DNA of 64,000 nt from Mycobacterium senriense. Its GTDB lineage: Bacteria > Actinomycetota > Actinomycetes > Mycobacteriales > Mycobacteriaceae. Positions 22,694-33,888 of this stretch are shown one piece after another. Within the stretch, counting starts at the first letter, position 1. The number at the start of each line of letters is the position of its first letter. A model generated the notes under the pieces. It made no database searches, had not been told where the DNA came from, and was given only the letters and a program-made list of their open reading frames with translations. The position numbers and the translations under genes were made by a program. Where the stretch lies: contig NZ_AP024828.1 of NCBI RefSeq assembly GCF_019668465.1, positions 4,154,001 to 4,218,000 of the forward strand. The letters are read 5' to 3'.

Positions 22694-23461
22694 GTGGCCA
22701 CACTCACCGGCGCTTTACCGCTCATCAGCACGCTGCGCGACGCGGTGTTCCTCTCTGCAACTGTCAGCGAGATCCAAACGCTGACACCAAGAATGCGCCG
22801 CATCCGGTTCAGCGGCCCGCGACTGCAGGGACTGACCTGGACGCCAGGTCAGCAGGTGCGGCTGAAGGTCGAGAGCCTGCGTGAATCGTGGTCAAGGCGG
22901 CACCCATACCCCGTGCTACGCACCTATTCCATCTACGACGCCGACCCCTATCTCGGCACACTCGACATCGTGATGTTCGACCACGACGGTGACCCGAAGG
23001 GGGCGACATCCGCCAGACGCTGGGCTACGGCCACCTCCATCGGGGATCACGCCGATTTCACCCGACCCCAAGGCGATTTCGTCGTACGCCACGACGCGCC
23101 CTACCACGTGTTCGCCGGCGAAGAAACCGCGTCGGTCGCGTTCGCCGCGATGCTTCGATCGATGCCCCCAACCGCCGACGTTTACGGAGTGATCGAGGCC
23201 GCGACCGAGCCCGACCACCTTCCCCTGGCTCGACCCCTGACCCGGGTCGAGCGCGGTGACGCCTCAGCCGCGGACTCTGCCGTGCTCGCCGACGCCCTGA
23301 GCGGCCTCGCGCTGCCGGACCATCCCGGCATCGCCTATCTCGCCGGCGAGGCCCGCACCATACAAACCCTACGCAAAATATTGATCACCGAACGTGGCTG
23401 GGACCGACGCCAGATACGCACCAAACCCTTTTGGACCCCCGGCCGAACCGGAATGGAGTGA
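22694..23461 (+). CDS. Siderophore-interacting (SIP-type) FAD protein
   Basis: A 255-residue protein with the features of the SIP/ViuB flavoprotein family. These are the FAD-binding LRTYSIYD motif (about 75-82), an N-terminal flavin beta-barrel segment ([11 protein letters not shown]), and the C-terminal [23 protein letters not shown] block typical of the NAD(P)H-side domain. The GTG start at 22694 follows CCGGAG by 6 nt. It lies 48 bp after the hemophore-like gene and 2 bp before the acyl-AMP ligase, so it sits inside the operon. Family members reduce ferric siderophores in the cytoplasm to release iron. Its presence suggests that the cluster's product binds iron, or that reductive chemistry is needed; neither can be decided here. 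Confidence 0.87.
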   Translation: MATLTGALPLISTLRDAVFLSATVSEIQTLTPRMRRIRFSGPRLQGLTWTPGQQVRLKVESLRESWSRRHPYPVLRTYSIYDADPYLGTLDIVMFDHDGDPKGATSARRWATATSIGDHADFTRPQGDFVVRHDAPYHVFAGEETASVAFAAMLRSMPPTADVYGVIEAATEPDHLPLARPLTRVERGDASAADSAVLADALSGLALPDHPGIAYLAGEARTIQTLRKILITERGWDRRQIRTKPFWTPGRTGME

Positions 23462-23463
23462 TT

Positions 23464-25203
23464 ATGGTTCAGACGTCCATCTCGGATCTGCTGTGCGAGC
23501 GCGCCAGCTTGCAGCCCAACGACACGGCGTTCACCTTTATTGATTACGAGCAGGATTGGGACGGCGTTGCCGAAAGCCTGACGTGGTCGCAGCTGTACCG
23601 GCGAACGGTGAACGTTGCGCGGGAACTCCAGCATTGCGGGTCGACGGGCGACCGCGCCGTCGTAATGGCACCGCAGGGGCTCGATTACATCGTGGCGTTT
23701 CTCGGCGCATTGCAGGCGGGACAGGTCGCGGTTCCGCTTTCGCTTCCGCTGGGCGGCGTCAGCGATGAGCGCGTCAGTTCCGTGCTGCGCGACGCGTCGC
23801 CGACTGTCGTTCTCACCACGTCCCCCTCTGCGGGAACCGTTGCCGAGTACGTCAAGTCGGAGTCCGGCGGACCCGTTCCATCGGTCGTGGAGGTTGACCT
23901 GCTGGACCTGGACGCCCGGACCGGATCCGGCGCCGGGAACGAGAACCATTCAGATTTGGCGTATTTGCAGTACACGTCCGGGTCGACACGCCAGCCTGCC
24001 GGGGTCATGGTCTCGCATCAAAACCTGCTGGTCAATTTCGGGCAGCTCATATCAGACTTTTGTGTGGAGTACGGAGGCGTCGCTCCACCAGACACGACTC
24101 TTGTGTCGTGGCTGCCGTTCTACCACGACATGGGTTTGATACTGGGAGTCTGCATACCCATCCTGGGCGGATTTCGCACCGTGCTGACGAGTCCGGTGTC
24201 GTTCCTACAGCGACCGGCCCGGTGGATGCAGTTGCTGGCCAAGGGAAGTCACACAATTTCCGCGGCACCGAACTTCGCTTTCGAACTGGCGGCGCGCAAA
24301 ACATCAGACGAGGACATGGCCGGACTGGATCTGGGGGATGTGCTGGTCATTCTCAGCGGTAGTGAACGGGTGCATCCCGCGACGTTGCGGCGCTTCACCG
24401 ACCGGTTCGCGCGCTTCAATTTGCCCGGCAAGGCGATGCGGCCAGGCTATGGGCTCGCAGAGGCAACCGTGTACGGGTTGACCCGCACGCCGGCGCAACC
24501 ACCCAAAATCGTCCATTTCGAATCCGAGAAGCTAGCCACTGGCACCGCGGAGCGATGCGAAAGCCCAACCGCTACAACGTTGGTCAGCTACGGGGCACCG
24601 CGGTCACCGATAATTCGTGTCGTTGATCCCGACACCAGGATTGAGTGTCCGGAAGGGACCGTCGGTGAAATCTGGGTGCACGGTGGCAACGTCGCCATGG
24701 GCTACTGGCAAAAGCCAGAAGAGACCGAACGCACCTTCGGCGGTCGGCTTGTCGCTCCGTCAGCCGGCACACCCGAAGCGTCGTGGTTGCGCACCGGGGA
24801 CTCGGGATTCTTCTTCGAACACGAGCTGTTCATCATCGGCCGCATCAAGGATCTGTTGATCGTCTACGGGCGTAACCACTCACCGGACGACATCGAAGCG
24901 ACGGTCCAGGAGATCACCCGGGGTAGGTGCGCAGCGATAGCGGTTCCGCATGGCGGCACGGAGAAGCTTGTCGTCATCATCGAAGTCAAGAACCGGGGAG
25001 CGTCCCACGAAGACGGGGCGGACAAGCTCGCCGTCGTCGAGCGCGAAGTGACCTCGGCGGTCTCCAACTCGCACGGTGTCGGCGTCGCGGATCTGGTTGT
25101 GGTGGCACCCGGTTCGATCCCGATCACCACAAGTGGCAAGGTTCGGCGATCGACGTGCGTCGAGCAGTATCGGCAAGGTCAATTCGCCCGCTTGCACGGT
25201 TAG
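23464..25203 (+). CDS. Fatty acyl-AMP ligase (FAAL, FadD family)
   Basis: A 579-residue adenylating enzyme. It has the ATP loop [11 protein letters not shown] (about 169-179), the FAAL-typical [10 protein letters not shown] motif (about 219), and [13 protein letters not shown] followed by the [12 protein letters not shown] insertion that distinguishes FAALs from acyl-CoA ligases. It also has a late GDSGFF and an [22 protein letters not shown] hinge split by family convention. The ATG at 23464 has GGAG at 23455-23458 and is 2 bp after the SIP gene; an in-frame ATG 33 bp upstream lies inside that gene. FAALs convert fatty acids to acyl-adenylates and load them onto PKS or NRPS carrier or KS domains. 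As in mas-fadD28 pairs, this one probably primes the neighbouring PKS. It is the last gene of the cluster. Confidence 0.93.
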   Translation: MVQTSISDLLCERASLQPNDTAFTFIDYEQDWDGVAESLTWSQLYRRTVNVARELQHCGSTGDRAVVMAPQGLDYIVAFLGALQAGQVAVPLSLPLGGVSDERVSSVLRDASPTVVLTTSPSAGTVAEYVKSESGGPVPSVVEVDLLDLDARTGSGAGNENHSDLAYLQYTSGSTRQPAGVMVSHQNLLVNFGQLISDFCVEYGGVAPPDTTLVSWLPFYHDMGLILGVCIPILGGFRTVLTSPVSFLQRPARWMQLLAKGSHTISAAPNFAFELAARKTSDEDMAGLDLGDVLVILSGSERVHPATLRRFTDRFARFNLPGKAMRPGYGLAEATVYGLTRTPAQPPKIVHFESEKLATGTAERCESPTATTLVSYGAPRSPIIRVVDPDTRIECPEGTVGEIWVHGGNVAMGYWQKPEETERTFGGRLVAPSAGTPEASWLRTGDSGFFFEHELFIIGRIKDLLIVYGRNHSPDDIEATVQEITRGRCAAIAVPHGGTEKLVVIIEVKNRGASHEDGADKLAVVEREVTSAVSNSHGVGVADLVVVAPGSIPITTSGKVRRSTCVEQYRQGQFARLHG

Positions 25204-25264
25204 GCGTTACCGCGGGTCCAGAGAGCGCACCACCCTACGTTTCAGGTGATCGAGGTCGTCGCGG

Positions 25265-25381
25265 TCAAGGAATTTCGGACGAGCGTTCTGCAGCCGCCGA
25301 CCCGCGCGGAATGCTGTCGATGTCGAAGATCTCCGTGACCACAGGGTGCATCATGAACCATGCGTCTTGTGGATGGGGCAT
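25265..25381 (-). CDS. Possible 38-residue small protein or gene remnant
   Basis: Short minus-strand frame starting ATG with AAGG three bases upstream (tight spacing) and ending TGA. It encodes a non-repetitive, acid- and aromatic-containing peptide (MPHPQDAWFMMHPVVTEIFD, then IDSIPRGS). In-frame codons continue about ten residues upstream of the ATG before a stop. The composition looks protein-like, not like a shadow frame, but nothing homologous is recognised. It could be a decayed fragment in the junction between the biosynthetic cluster and the backbone. Confidence 0.2.
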   Translation of the reverse strand: MPHPQDAWFMMHPVVTEIFDIDSIPRGSAAAERSSEIP

Positions 25382-25486
25382 CGGCCTTGGACGAAGTTGA
25401 GACGCTCGCAGCGCGACCTACGGGAACTCCTGAAACGGCTTCGTCTTCCGTTGATCGCGTCCTTGCTTGACGGTCAAATGTCGATT

Positions 25487-25505
25487 AACCCCCATTATTG
25501 GGGTT
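25487..25505 (-). terminator. Perfect stem-loop at the 3' end of a small hypothetical gene
   Basis: AACCCC (25487-25492) pairs with GGGGTT (25500-25505) around a 7-nt loop. The stop codon of the minus-strand gene 25495-25905 lies in the loop. No clear U-tract follows, which is common for mycobacterial terminators. It may end that gene's transcript. Confidence 0.35.
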
Positions 25506-25905
25506 CGTCTGTCGGCATTTCCTTTGTGCCCCAATGCGTTCCAACTGGGCGCCAGCAGAACTCATTGCTGCCCTGGCGGTGCCAGAGGTAGGTCTCGACA
25601 ACGCCCAAGCTGGTGCGCGTCACAAAGTTCCACACGGCACGGTCCGGTGGAGTTGGTTTCTTGTGCAGCGGCGCTCCTCCACTTTGGGAAGTGGAATCGG
25701 CGGCCGAAGCCGGCTGACCCTCGGTCGAGCTCCGGCGGATGCCGATGGCTCTGGCCGCGATCCGTGCGCCCCCGGCGCGCTGCCGTTGCATCTTGGACGC
25801 GATCGCGCGCGCCGTGGTGTCCAGCTCTTGAAAGCTGAGCTGGCTACGTTGCTCTGCGCCACTGGAATCCTCGACTGGCGATGGGGCCGAATTGTCGTTT
25901 GTCAT
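25495..25905 (-). CDS. Hypothetical protein, 136 residues
   Basis: Minus-strand ORF. The ATG at 25905 has GGAGG at 25914-25918, 8 nt upstream, which is preferred over an in-frame ATG at 25926 that lacks one. The N-terminal 80 residues are Ser/Gln/Arg-rich and look disordered (SSGAEQRSQLSFQELDTTARA). The C-terminal third is ordered and aromatic (DRAVWNFVTR, VVETYLWHRQGSNEFCWRPV). No signal peptide or membrane segment is seen. It is antisense to the neighbouring operons and isolated between the biosynthetic cluster and the SDR gene. I do not recognise the family. The good ribosome binding site and uneven composition argue that it is expressed, but a remnant is possible. Confidence 0.45.
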   Translation of the reverse strand: MTNDNSAPSPVEDSSGAEQRSQLSFQELDTTARAIASKMQRQRAGGARIAARAIGIRRSSTEGQPASAADSTSQSGGAPLHKKPTPPDRAVWNFVTRTSLGVVETYLWHRQGSNEFCWRPVGTHWGTKEMPTDEPQ

Positions 25906-26270
25906 CGACTGGCCCTCCAGCGACATGCTCGACTACATGTCATGGCGGGAGCTTATGGTTGCGTAGACCGCTCTTGAGCGCGGTAGGGGCCAAGTAGAGT
26001 AGTGCGTACGTCCGCTTGGGGTAGTGGGAACCAGGTAACCAGGAATTCACCCGAAGCGTCTTGTGTTCTGCGGATGGCTGTTCATCCCGCGGTCCCTATC
26101 CCGCGGCAATCGGCCCGGCGTCGTGGTGATGCACTGCTGTGCCCTTGAGGACCTCCTGGTCTCGCGCGATTACCCGTCGGCGATGTCCGAATGCTCCGGC
26201 AAAGTCGGAATTTCAGGATCCTGCATGGGTAGTCAGACTATTTGCTGTATCTCACCGAGCACGTGTGGAG
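25906..26270. other. Intergenic junction between biosynthetic cluster and conserved backbone
   Basis: About 365 bases without a credible gene. TAGAGT at about 25995-26000, after a TTGAGC-like element 15 nt upstream, could be a plus-strand promoter, but no gene follows it closely. No repeat, insertion sequence end or tRNA gene was seen. Confidence 0.4.
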
Positions 26271-26276
26271 TACCTT
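26271..26276 (+). promoter_or_regulatory. -10 element (TACCTT) for a leaderless SDR transcript
   Basis: TACCTT matches the mycobacterial TANNNT -10 and ends 7 nt before the ATG at 26284. That places the transcription start at or next to the start codon. No clear -35 is seen. Confidence 0.5.
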
Positions 26277-26283
26277 GTCGGCC

Positions 26284-27162
26284 ATGACATCGCTGCAGGA
26301 CAAAGTCGTCTTCATCACCGGAGGTGCCCGGGGGATCGGGGCCGAGACCGCTCGCCGGCTGAGCGCCAGGGGCGCCAGGCTCGTGCTGACCGACCTCAAT
26401 GAGACGGACCTCAAGGCCCTCGCCGCCGAACTCGGCGAGGAACGGGTGTTGACGGCCGTCGCCGATGTGCGAGATCTGAACGCTATGGAGGCCGCCGCCG
26501 CCCGCGCCGTCGAGCGATTCGGCGGCATCGACGTGGTGGTGGCCAACGCCGGCATCGCCAGTTACGGCTCGGTGCTGCAGGTGGAGCCCGACGCCTTCAA
26601 GCGGGTGCTCGACATCAACGTGCTCGGCGTCTTCCACACCGTGCGCGCCACGCTGCCCACGCTGATCGAACGCCGCGGCTACGTCCTCATCGTCTCGTCG
26701 TTGGCCGCCTACACCGCCTGCCCCGGGCTGGCGCCGTACAACGCCTCCAAGGCGGGCGTCGAACTGCTGGCCAACGCGCTCCGGCTGGAGGTGGCCCACC
26801 ACGGCGTCACCGTCGGCTCGGCGCATATGTCGTGGGTCAACACCGCCCTGGTCCGCGACACCCAGTCCGACCTGCCGGCGTTCAACCAGTTGCTGGCCAG
26901 CTTCCCGTGGCCACTGAGCAAGACGACGACCGTCGACAAGTGCGCGACCGCATTCGTCAAGGGCATCGAGCGCCGGCGCACCCGCGTGTACTGCCCGCGT
27001 TGGGTGGCCCTGTTCCGTTGGGTTAAGCCGGTGCTGTCCAGCCCGGTGGGCGAGATGCCGCTGCACAAATCCACCGCCGAGCTGCTGCCCCAGCTGGACG
27101 CCCAGGTCGCCGCGCTGGGACGCTCCACCAGCGCCTACAACCGCGACCTGGGTACGTCCTAG
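26284..27162 (+). CDS. Short-chain dehydrogenase/reductase (Rv2129c-like)
   Basis: A 292-residue classical SDR. It has the cofactor motif TGGARGIG (about 10-17), Asp after strand 2 (LTDLNE, suggesting NAD(H) preference), the NAG motif (VANAGIAS), the catalytic Ser in IVSSLAAY and YxxxK in YNASKAG. The C-terminal extension after about residue 200 is longer than in minimal SDRs. Length and neighbours match M. tuberculosis Rv2129c, whose substrate is not established. The ATG at 26284 is supported by a -10 element placed for a leaderless start. Its TAG stop overlaps the stop of the convergent permease gene through a shared CTAG. Confidence 0.9.
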   Translation: MTSLQDKVVFITGGARGIGAETARRLSARGARLVLTDLNETDLKALAAELGEERVLTAVADVRDLNAMEAAAARAVERFGGIDVVVANAGIASYGSVLQVEPDAFKRVLDINVLGVFHTVRATLPTLIERRGYVLIVSSLAAYTACPGLAPYNASKAGVELLANALRLEVAHHGVTVGSAHMSWVNTALVRDTQSDLPAFNQLLASFPWPLSKTTTVDKCATAFVKGIERRRTRVYCPRWVALFRWVKPVLSSPVGEMPLHKSTAELLPQLDAQVAALGRSTSAYNRDLGTS

Positions 27163-28700
27163 CCGGTCTTGGCCGCGCGCTGCGACGCGACGGCAGCCAC
27201 CCGGTTGCGCACCAGGAACCATCCGGCGCTCAGCGCCGGGACAACGAATACCACCGTCGCGATGGTCCAGGTGCCGGTCTCCTTGTCGAACGCCATCATG
27301 ACCAGGACGCCGGCCAGGAACGCCAGGGTGAGGTACCCCGAATACGGGGCCCACGGCATCCGGAACCGCGGCCGTTCGATGAGGCCGGCCTTGGCCAGCC
27401 GGTAGAAGCGCAGCTGGCACAGCACGATGGTCGCCCAACACGCGATGATGCCCGGCGCCACGATGTTGAGCACGATCTCGAAGGCTTCGCCGGGGTTGAC
27501 GGCATTCAGGGCGATGCCGAGCAGGCAGATCGCGGCCGCCATGGCGATGCCGACGAAGGGCACTCCGTTCTTGGACATCCGGGTCGCGAACCGGGGTGCG
27601 CTGCCGCTGGACGCCATCGAGTGCATGATCCGGCCGGTTGAATACAGCCCCGCGTTGAGGCTCGACAGGGCGGCGGTGAGCACCACGATGTTCATCAGGT
27701 CACCGGCGCCGTGGAAGCCGATCTTGGAAAAGAAAGTGACGAAAGGACTTTCGGTGGCCTTGTAGGACGTGTAGGGCAGCAGCAACGCCAGCAGCGCGAC
27801 CGACCCGACGTAAAAGATCGCGATGCGCGCGATCACCGAATTGATCGCGCGGGGCATGACCCTCTCCGGCTCGGCGGTCTCGCCGGCGGCCGTGCCCACC
27901 AATTCGATGGCGGCGTAGGCGAATACCACGCCCGAGGTGGTCAGCAGAACCGCCAGCACGCCGGAGGGAAACAGTCCGCCGTGGTCGGTCCACAGACTTA
28001 GCCCGGTGCTGTGGCCGTCGATGCGGTACCGACCTGCCAGGAAGACGATCCCGACCACCAGGAAGGCGACCAGCGCCAGAACCTTCACCAATGCCGCCCA
28101 GAATTCCAGCTCACCGAACCACTCCACCGAGATCAGGTTCATCGACAGCACGACGATCAGGGCGAGCAGCGCCAACATCCACTGCGGGATCGATTCGAAG
28201 GCCGTCCACCGTCGCAGGTAGGTGGCGATCGCGGTGGTGTCGACGATGGCCGTCATCGACCAGCCCAGGAAGTACATCCAGCCGATCGCGTAGGCGGCCT
28301 TCTCGCCGAAGAACTCCCGCGAATAAGACACGAACGAGCCCGACGACGGGCGATGCAAGACCAACTCGCCCAGCGCACGCAGAATCAGGAACACGAAGAC
28401 GCCGCACACGGCGTAGACCAGGAACATCCCGGGTCCCGCCTTGGCGAGCCGGCCGCCCGCGCCCAGGAAGAGCCCGGAGCCGATCGCGCCGCCGATGCCG
28501 ATCATCTGCACCTGTCGAGGCTTGAGTCCCTTGCGATAGCCGGCGTCTTCGCCGACCGCGCCGGCAACAGGAGTCGGGCCGGCTACGGGATTTGGGTTGC
28601 CATCACCAGGCAACGCGGCCATGAAACGTCCAATCGGTAGGTCGCGAAGCGATGCTTCCGTACTTGGTCGGTCGACGGCAAATTCCGCGACGGCCGTCAC
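27159..28700 (-). CDS. ansP1: AnsP-type amino acid (asparagine/aspartate) permease
   Basis: A 513-residue APC-superfamily transporter with about 12 hydrophobic segments. After a ~50-residue hydrophilic N-terminus come the GxxIGxGLF signature ([15 protein letters not shown]), the [15 protein letters not shown] stretch and the cytoplasmic [18 protein letters not shown] motif. The sequence closely resembles remembered M. tuberculosis AnsP1 (Rv2127, about 489 aa), an aspartate importer. The GTG at 28700 is the longest start; an ATG at 28622 is a real alternative, since the region before [15 protein letters not shown] is longer than in AnsP1, and neither has a strong ribosome binding site. It lies 38 bp after the PAC2 gene, so the two are probably co-transcribed. 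Confidence 0.88.
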   Translation of the reverse strand: MTAVAEFAVDRPSTEASLRDLPIGRFMAALPGDGNPNPVAGPTPVAGAVGEDAGYRKGLKPRQVQMIGIGGAIGSGLFLGAGGRLAKAGPGMFLVYAVCGVFVFLILRALGELVLHRPSSGSFVSYSREFFGEKAAYAIGWMYFLGWSMTAIVDTTAIATYLRRWTAFESIPQWMLALLALIVVLSMNLISVEWFGELEFWAALVKVLALVAFLVVGIVFLAGRYRIDGHSTGLSLWTDHGGLFPSGVLAVLLTTSGVVFAYAAIELVGTAAGETAEPERVMPRAINSVIARIAIFYVGSVALLALLLPYTSYKATESPFVTFFSKIGFHGAGDLMNIVVLTAALSSLNAGLYSTGRIMHSMASSGSAPRFATRMSKNGVPFVGIAMAAAICLLGIALNAVNPGEAFEIVLNIVAPGIIACWATIVLCQLRFYRLAKAGLIERPRFRMPWAPYSGYLTLAFLAGVLVMMAFDKETGTWTIATVVFVVPALSAGWFLVRNRVAAVASQRAAKTG

Positions 28701-28738
28701 CGACCGTGAGCGTCAGCTTCGACCGCGGCGATCCACCA

Positions 28739-29629
28739 CTAGCGCCCGAAGCCGGGACGACGGCGGCGCAGATAGCGCTCGAACTCGGCGGCCAACGCGT
28801 CGCCGTCGATCTTGCCCAGCGCGTCGTTCATGTCGACCTCGGCGTCGCCGCGTTGCTCGAGCGACAGCACGTACTCGGCGAGGTCCTCGTCCTCAGCGGT
28901 CATCTCGGTGACCGCCTGCTCCCAGTCCTCGGCGTCCGTCGGCAGGTCGGCCAGCGGCACCTCGATGTCGAGGACGTCCTCGACGCGGCGCAGCAGGGCC
29001 ACCGTCGCCTTCGGGTTCGGCGGCTGCGAGACGTAGTGCGGCACCGCCGCCCAGAACGTCACCGCCGGGATCCCGGCGGCCACGCACGAGTCCTGAAACA
29101 CCCCGGCGATGCCGGTCGGGCCCTCGTAGCGGCTTTCCTCGAGGCCGAAGCGTTTCGCCGACTCGGGGGAGTAGGCCGCGCCCGACACCGGGACCGGCCG
29201 GGTATGCGGGGTGTCGGCCAGCAGCGCGCCCAGGATCACCACGGTGTCCACGTTGAGCTTGTCGGCGATGGCCACCAGCTCGGCGCAGAAGGTGCGCCAG
29301 CGCATGTTGGGTTCCACCCCATGCATCAGCACGACATCGCGGTCGCTGCCCGGAGGCCGGCAGTGCGAGATCCGCATCGCCGGCCACACCAGTTCCCGGG
29401 TCACCCCGTCCACCTGCCGGATCACCGGGCGATTCACCTGGTAGTCGTAATACGCCTCGTCGTCGATCTCCAAGATCGGGTCGGCTTCCCAGATGGCCTC
29501 GAGGTGTTCGAGCGCGTCGCTGGCGGCGTCGCCGGCGTCGTTCCAGCCCTCGAACGCAGCCACGACGACGGTGTGGTGCAGTTCGGGCAATGCGGCTTTG
29601 CCAAAGGGAGGGCCGTCGGGCGGGGTCAC
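28739..29629 (-). CDS. PAC2-family protein (Rv2125-like)
   Basis: A 296-residue PAC2 (proteasome assembly chaperone 2-like) domain protein. Recognisable features are FEGWNDAGDAAS near the N-terminus, LLADTPHTRPVPVSG mid-protein and an acidic C-terminal helical region (TAEDEDLAEYVLSLEQRGDAE). The syntenic M. tuberculosis gene is Rv2125. Function is unestablished; the fold is shared with archaeal and eukaryotic proteasome chaperones, but direct involvement in the mycobacterial proteasome has not been shown to my knowledge. I chose GTG at 29629 over GTG at 29650 because TACGCT lies exactly 6 nt upstream, as expected for a leaderless transcript. The gene is divergent from metH and leads into ansP1. 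Confidence 0.85.
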   Translation of the reverse strand: MTPPDGPPFGKAALPELHHTVVVAAFEGWNDAGDAASDALEHLEAIWEADPILEIDDEAYYDYQVNRPVIRQVDGVTRELVWPAMRISHCRPPGSDRDVVLMHGVEPNMRWRTFCAELVAIADKLNVDTVVILGALLADTPHTRPVPVSGAAYSPESAKRFGLEESRYEGPTGIAGVFQDSCVAAGIPAVTFWAAVPHYVSQPPNPKATVALLRRVEDVLDIEVPLADLPTDAEDWEQAVTEMTAEDEDLAEYVLSLEQRGDAEVDMNDALGKIDGDALAAEFERYLRRRRPGFGR

Positions 29630-29635
29630 AGAATT

Positions 29636-29641
29636 AGCGTA
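29636..29641 (-). promoter_or_regulatory. -10 element (TACGCT) deciding the PAC2 start
   Basis: On the minus strand TACGCT is followed by 6 nt and then GTG (29629). This is the spacing seen at dop, where the same hexamer occurs. Confidence 0.55.
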
Positions 29642-29726
29642 CGGCCTCACGGCCCGATGTTCGGGGCGCAGTGGCCAAGGATTGTCGGGTGATTGACGCT
29701 CAACCGGGCGCTTTGCATAGGACGAC

Positions 29727-29732
29727 TATTCT
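29727..29732 (+). promoter_or_regulatory. -10 element (TATTCT) upstream of the metH remnant
   Basis: TATTCT lies 6 nt before the GTG at 29739. This leaderless promoter would drive the remnant ORF and possibly the present metH about 370 bp downstream. Confidence 0.5.
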
Positions 29733-29738
29733 TATGGC

Positions 29739-29966
29739 GTGACTGTCGCTAACGAACACCGCTGCGACACCGACGTCCTCGACACTCTCGCGCAGCGGGT
29801 CGTCGTCGGCGACAACGCGATGGTTACGCAGTCGCAGGCTGGCGATGTGACCCCGGACGAGCCCCACAACCGGCGTCGACGCGGTCGAGACGAAATAGGC
29901 TCGGCTGCGATTTCGTTAACCTTGGTAACTATCACGTCGCCGGCAGACTCGACGAGCTGTCGATAG
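29739..29966 (+). pseudogene. Remnant of an actinobacterial-type metH N-terminus
   Basis: A 75-codon frame from GTG 29739. Its first ~40 residues resemble the N-terminus of M. tuberculosis MetH as I remember it: DTDVLDTLAQRVVVGD here against DTDLLDVLSQRVMVGD there, followed by NAMVTQSQAGDVTPDE against GAMGTQLQAADLTLDD. The GDGAMG loop is degraded to GDNAMV, and after about residue 42 the similarity stops. A complete but different metH begins 145 bp later. Most likely a truncated relic of the ancestral gene, left with its promoter; it could now act as a leader ORF. Confidence 0.6.
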
Positions 29967-29992
29967 CGGCGATGAGTTGGGCGTCCAGACGT

Positions 29993-30104
29993 CGATCGGG
30001 TGACGACGTAGACTTTCCCGGTCGAGAGGCGTTGCAACGGATACGGGCTTGCGCCGGTATCCGCCACGCTCGGCAGAGTCAAGGACGCCTTCCGCTACGG
30101 AAGG
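29993..30104 (+). promoter_or_regulatory. Structured metH leader with three stem-loops
   Basis: Three consecutive hairpins can be drawn by eye. The first pairs 29993-30000 with 30017-30024 (8 bp, one G-U). The second pairs 30038-30044 with 30057-30063 (7 bp). The third pairs 30088-30094 with 30098-30104 (7 bp, 3-nt loop). The third contains the GGAAGG ribosome binding site of metH, so folding would block translation. This resembles riboswitch-type or translation-coupled control. GCCAC at about 30063-30067 recalls part of a cobalamin box, but the rest of that motif is not seen. Confidence 0.45.
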
Positions 30105-30111
30105 AACGTAC

Positions 30112-33842
<3,731 letters not shown>

Positions 33843-33846
<4 letters not shown>

Positions 33847-33888
33847 GCCTCACGTCGGTTCGGTTCGCCGGCCCGCATCGTGAGTCAG
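33843..33888. terminator. Inverted repeat between convergent metH and malQ
   Basis: CTGA plus CTCACG (33843-33854) pairs with CGTGAG plus TCAG (33879-33888), with a small bulge on the left arm. It spans both stop codons and could serve as a bidirectional terminator. No T-tract is present. Confidence 0.4.

Noticed and set aside
29880..30111. Cobalamin riboswitch upstream of metH
   Set aside because: A GCCAC and some stems occur, but the long B12-box consensus and full secondary structure cannot be drawn; reported only as a structured leader.
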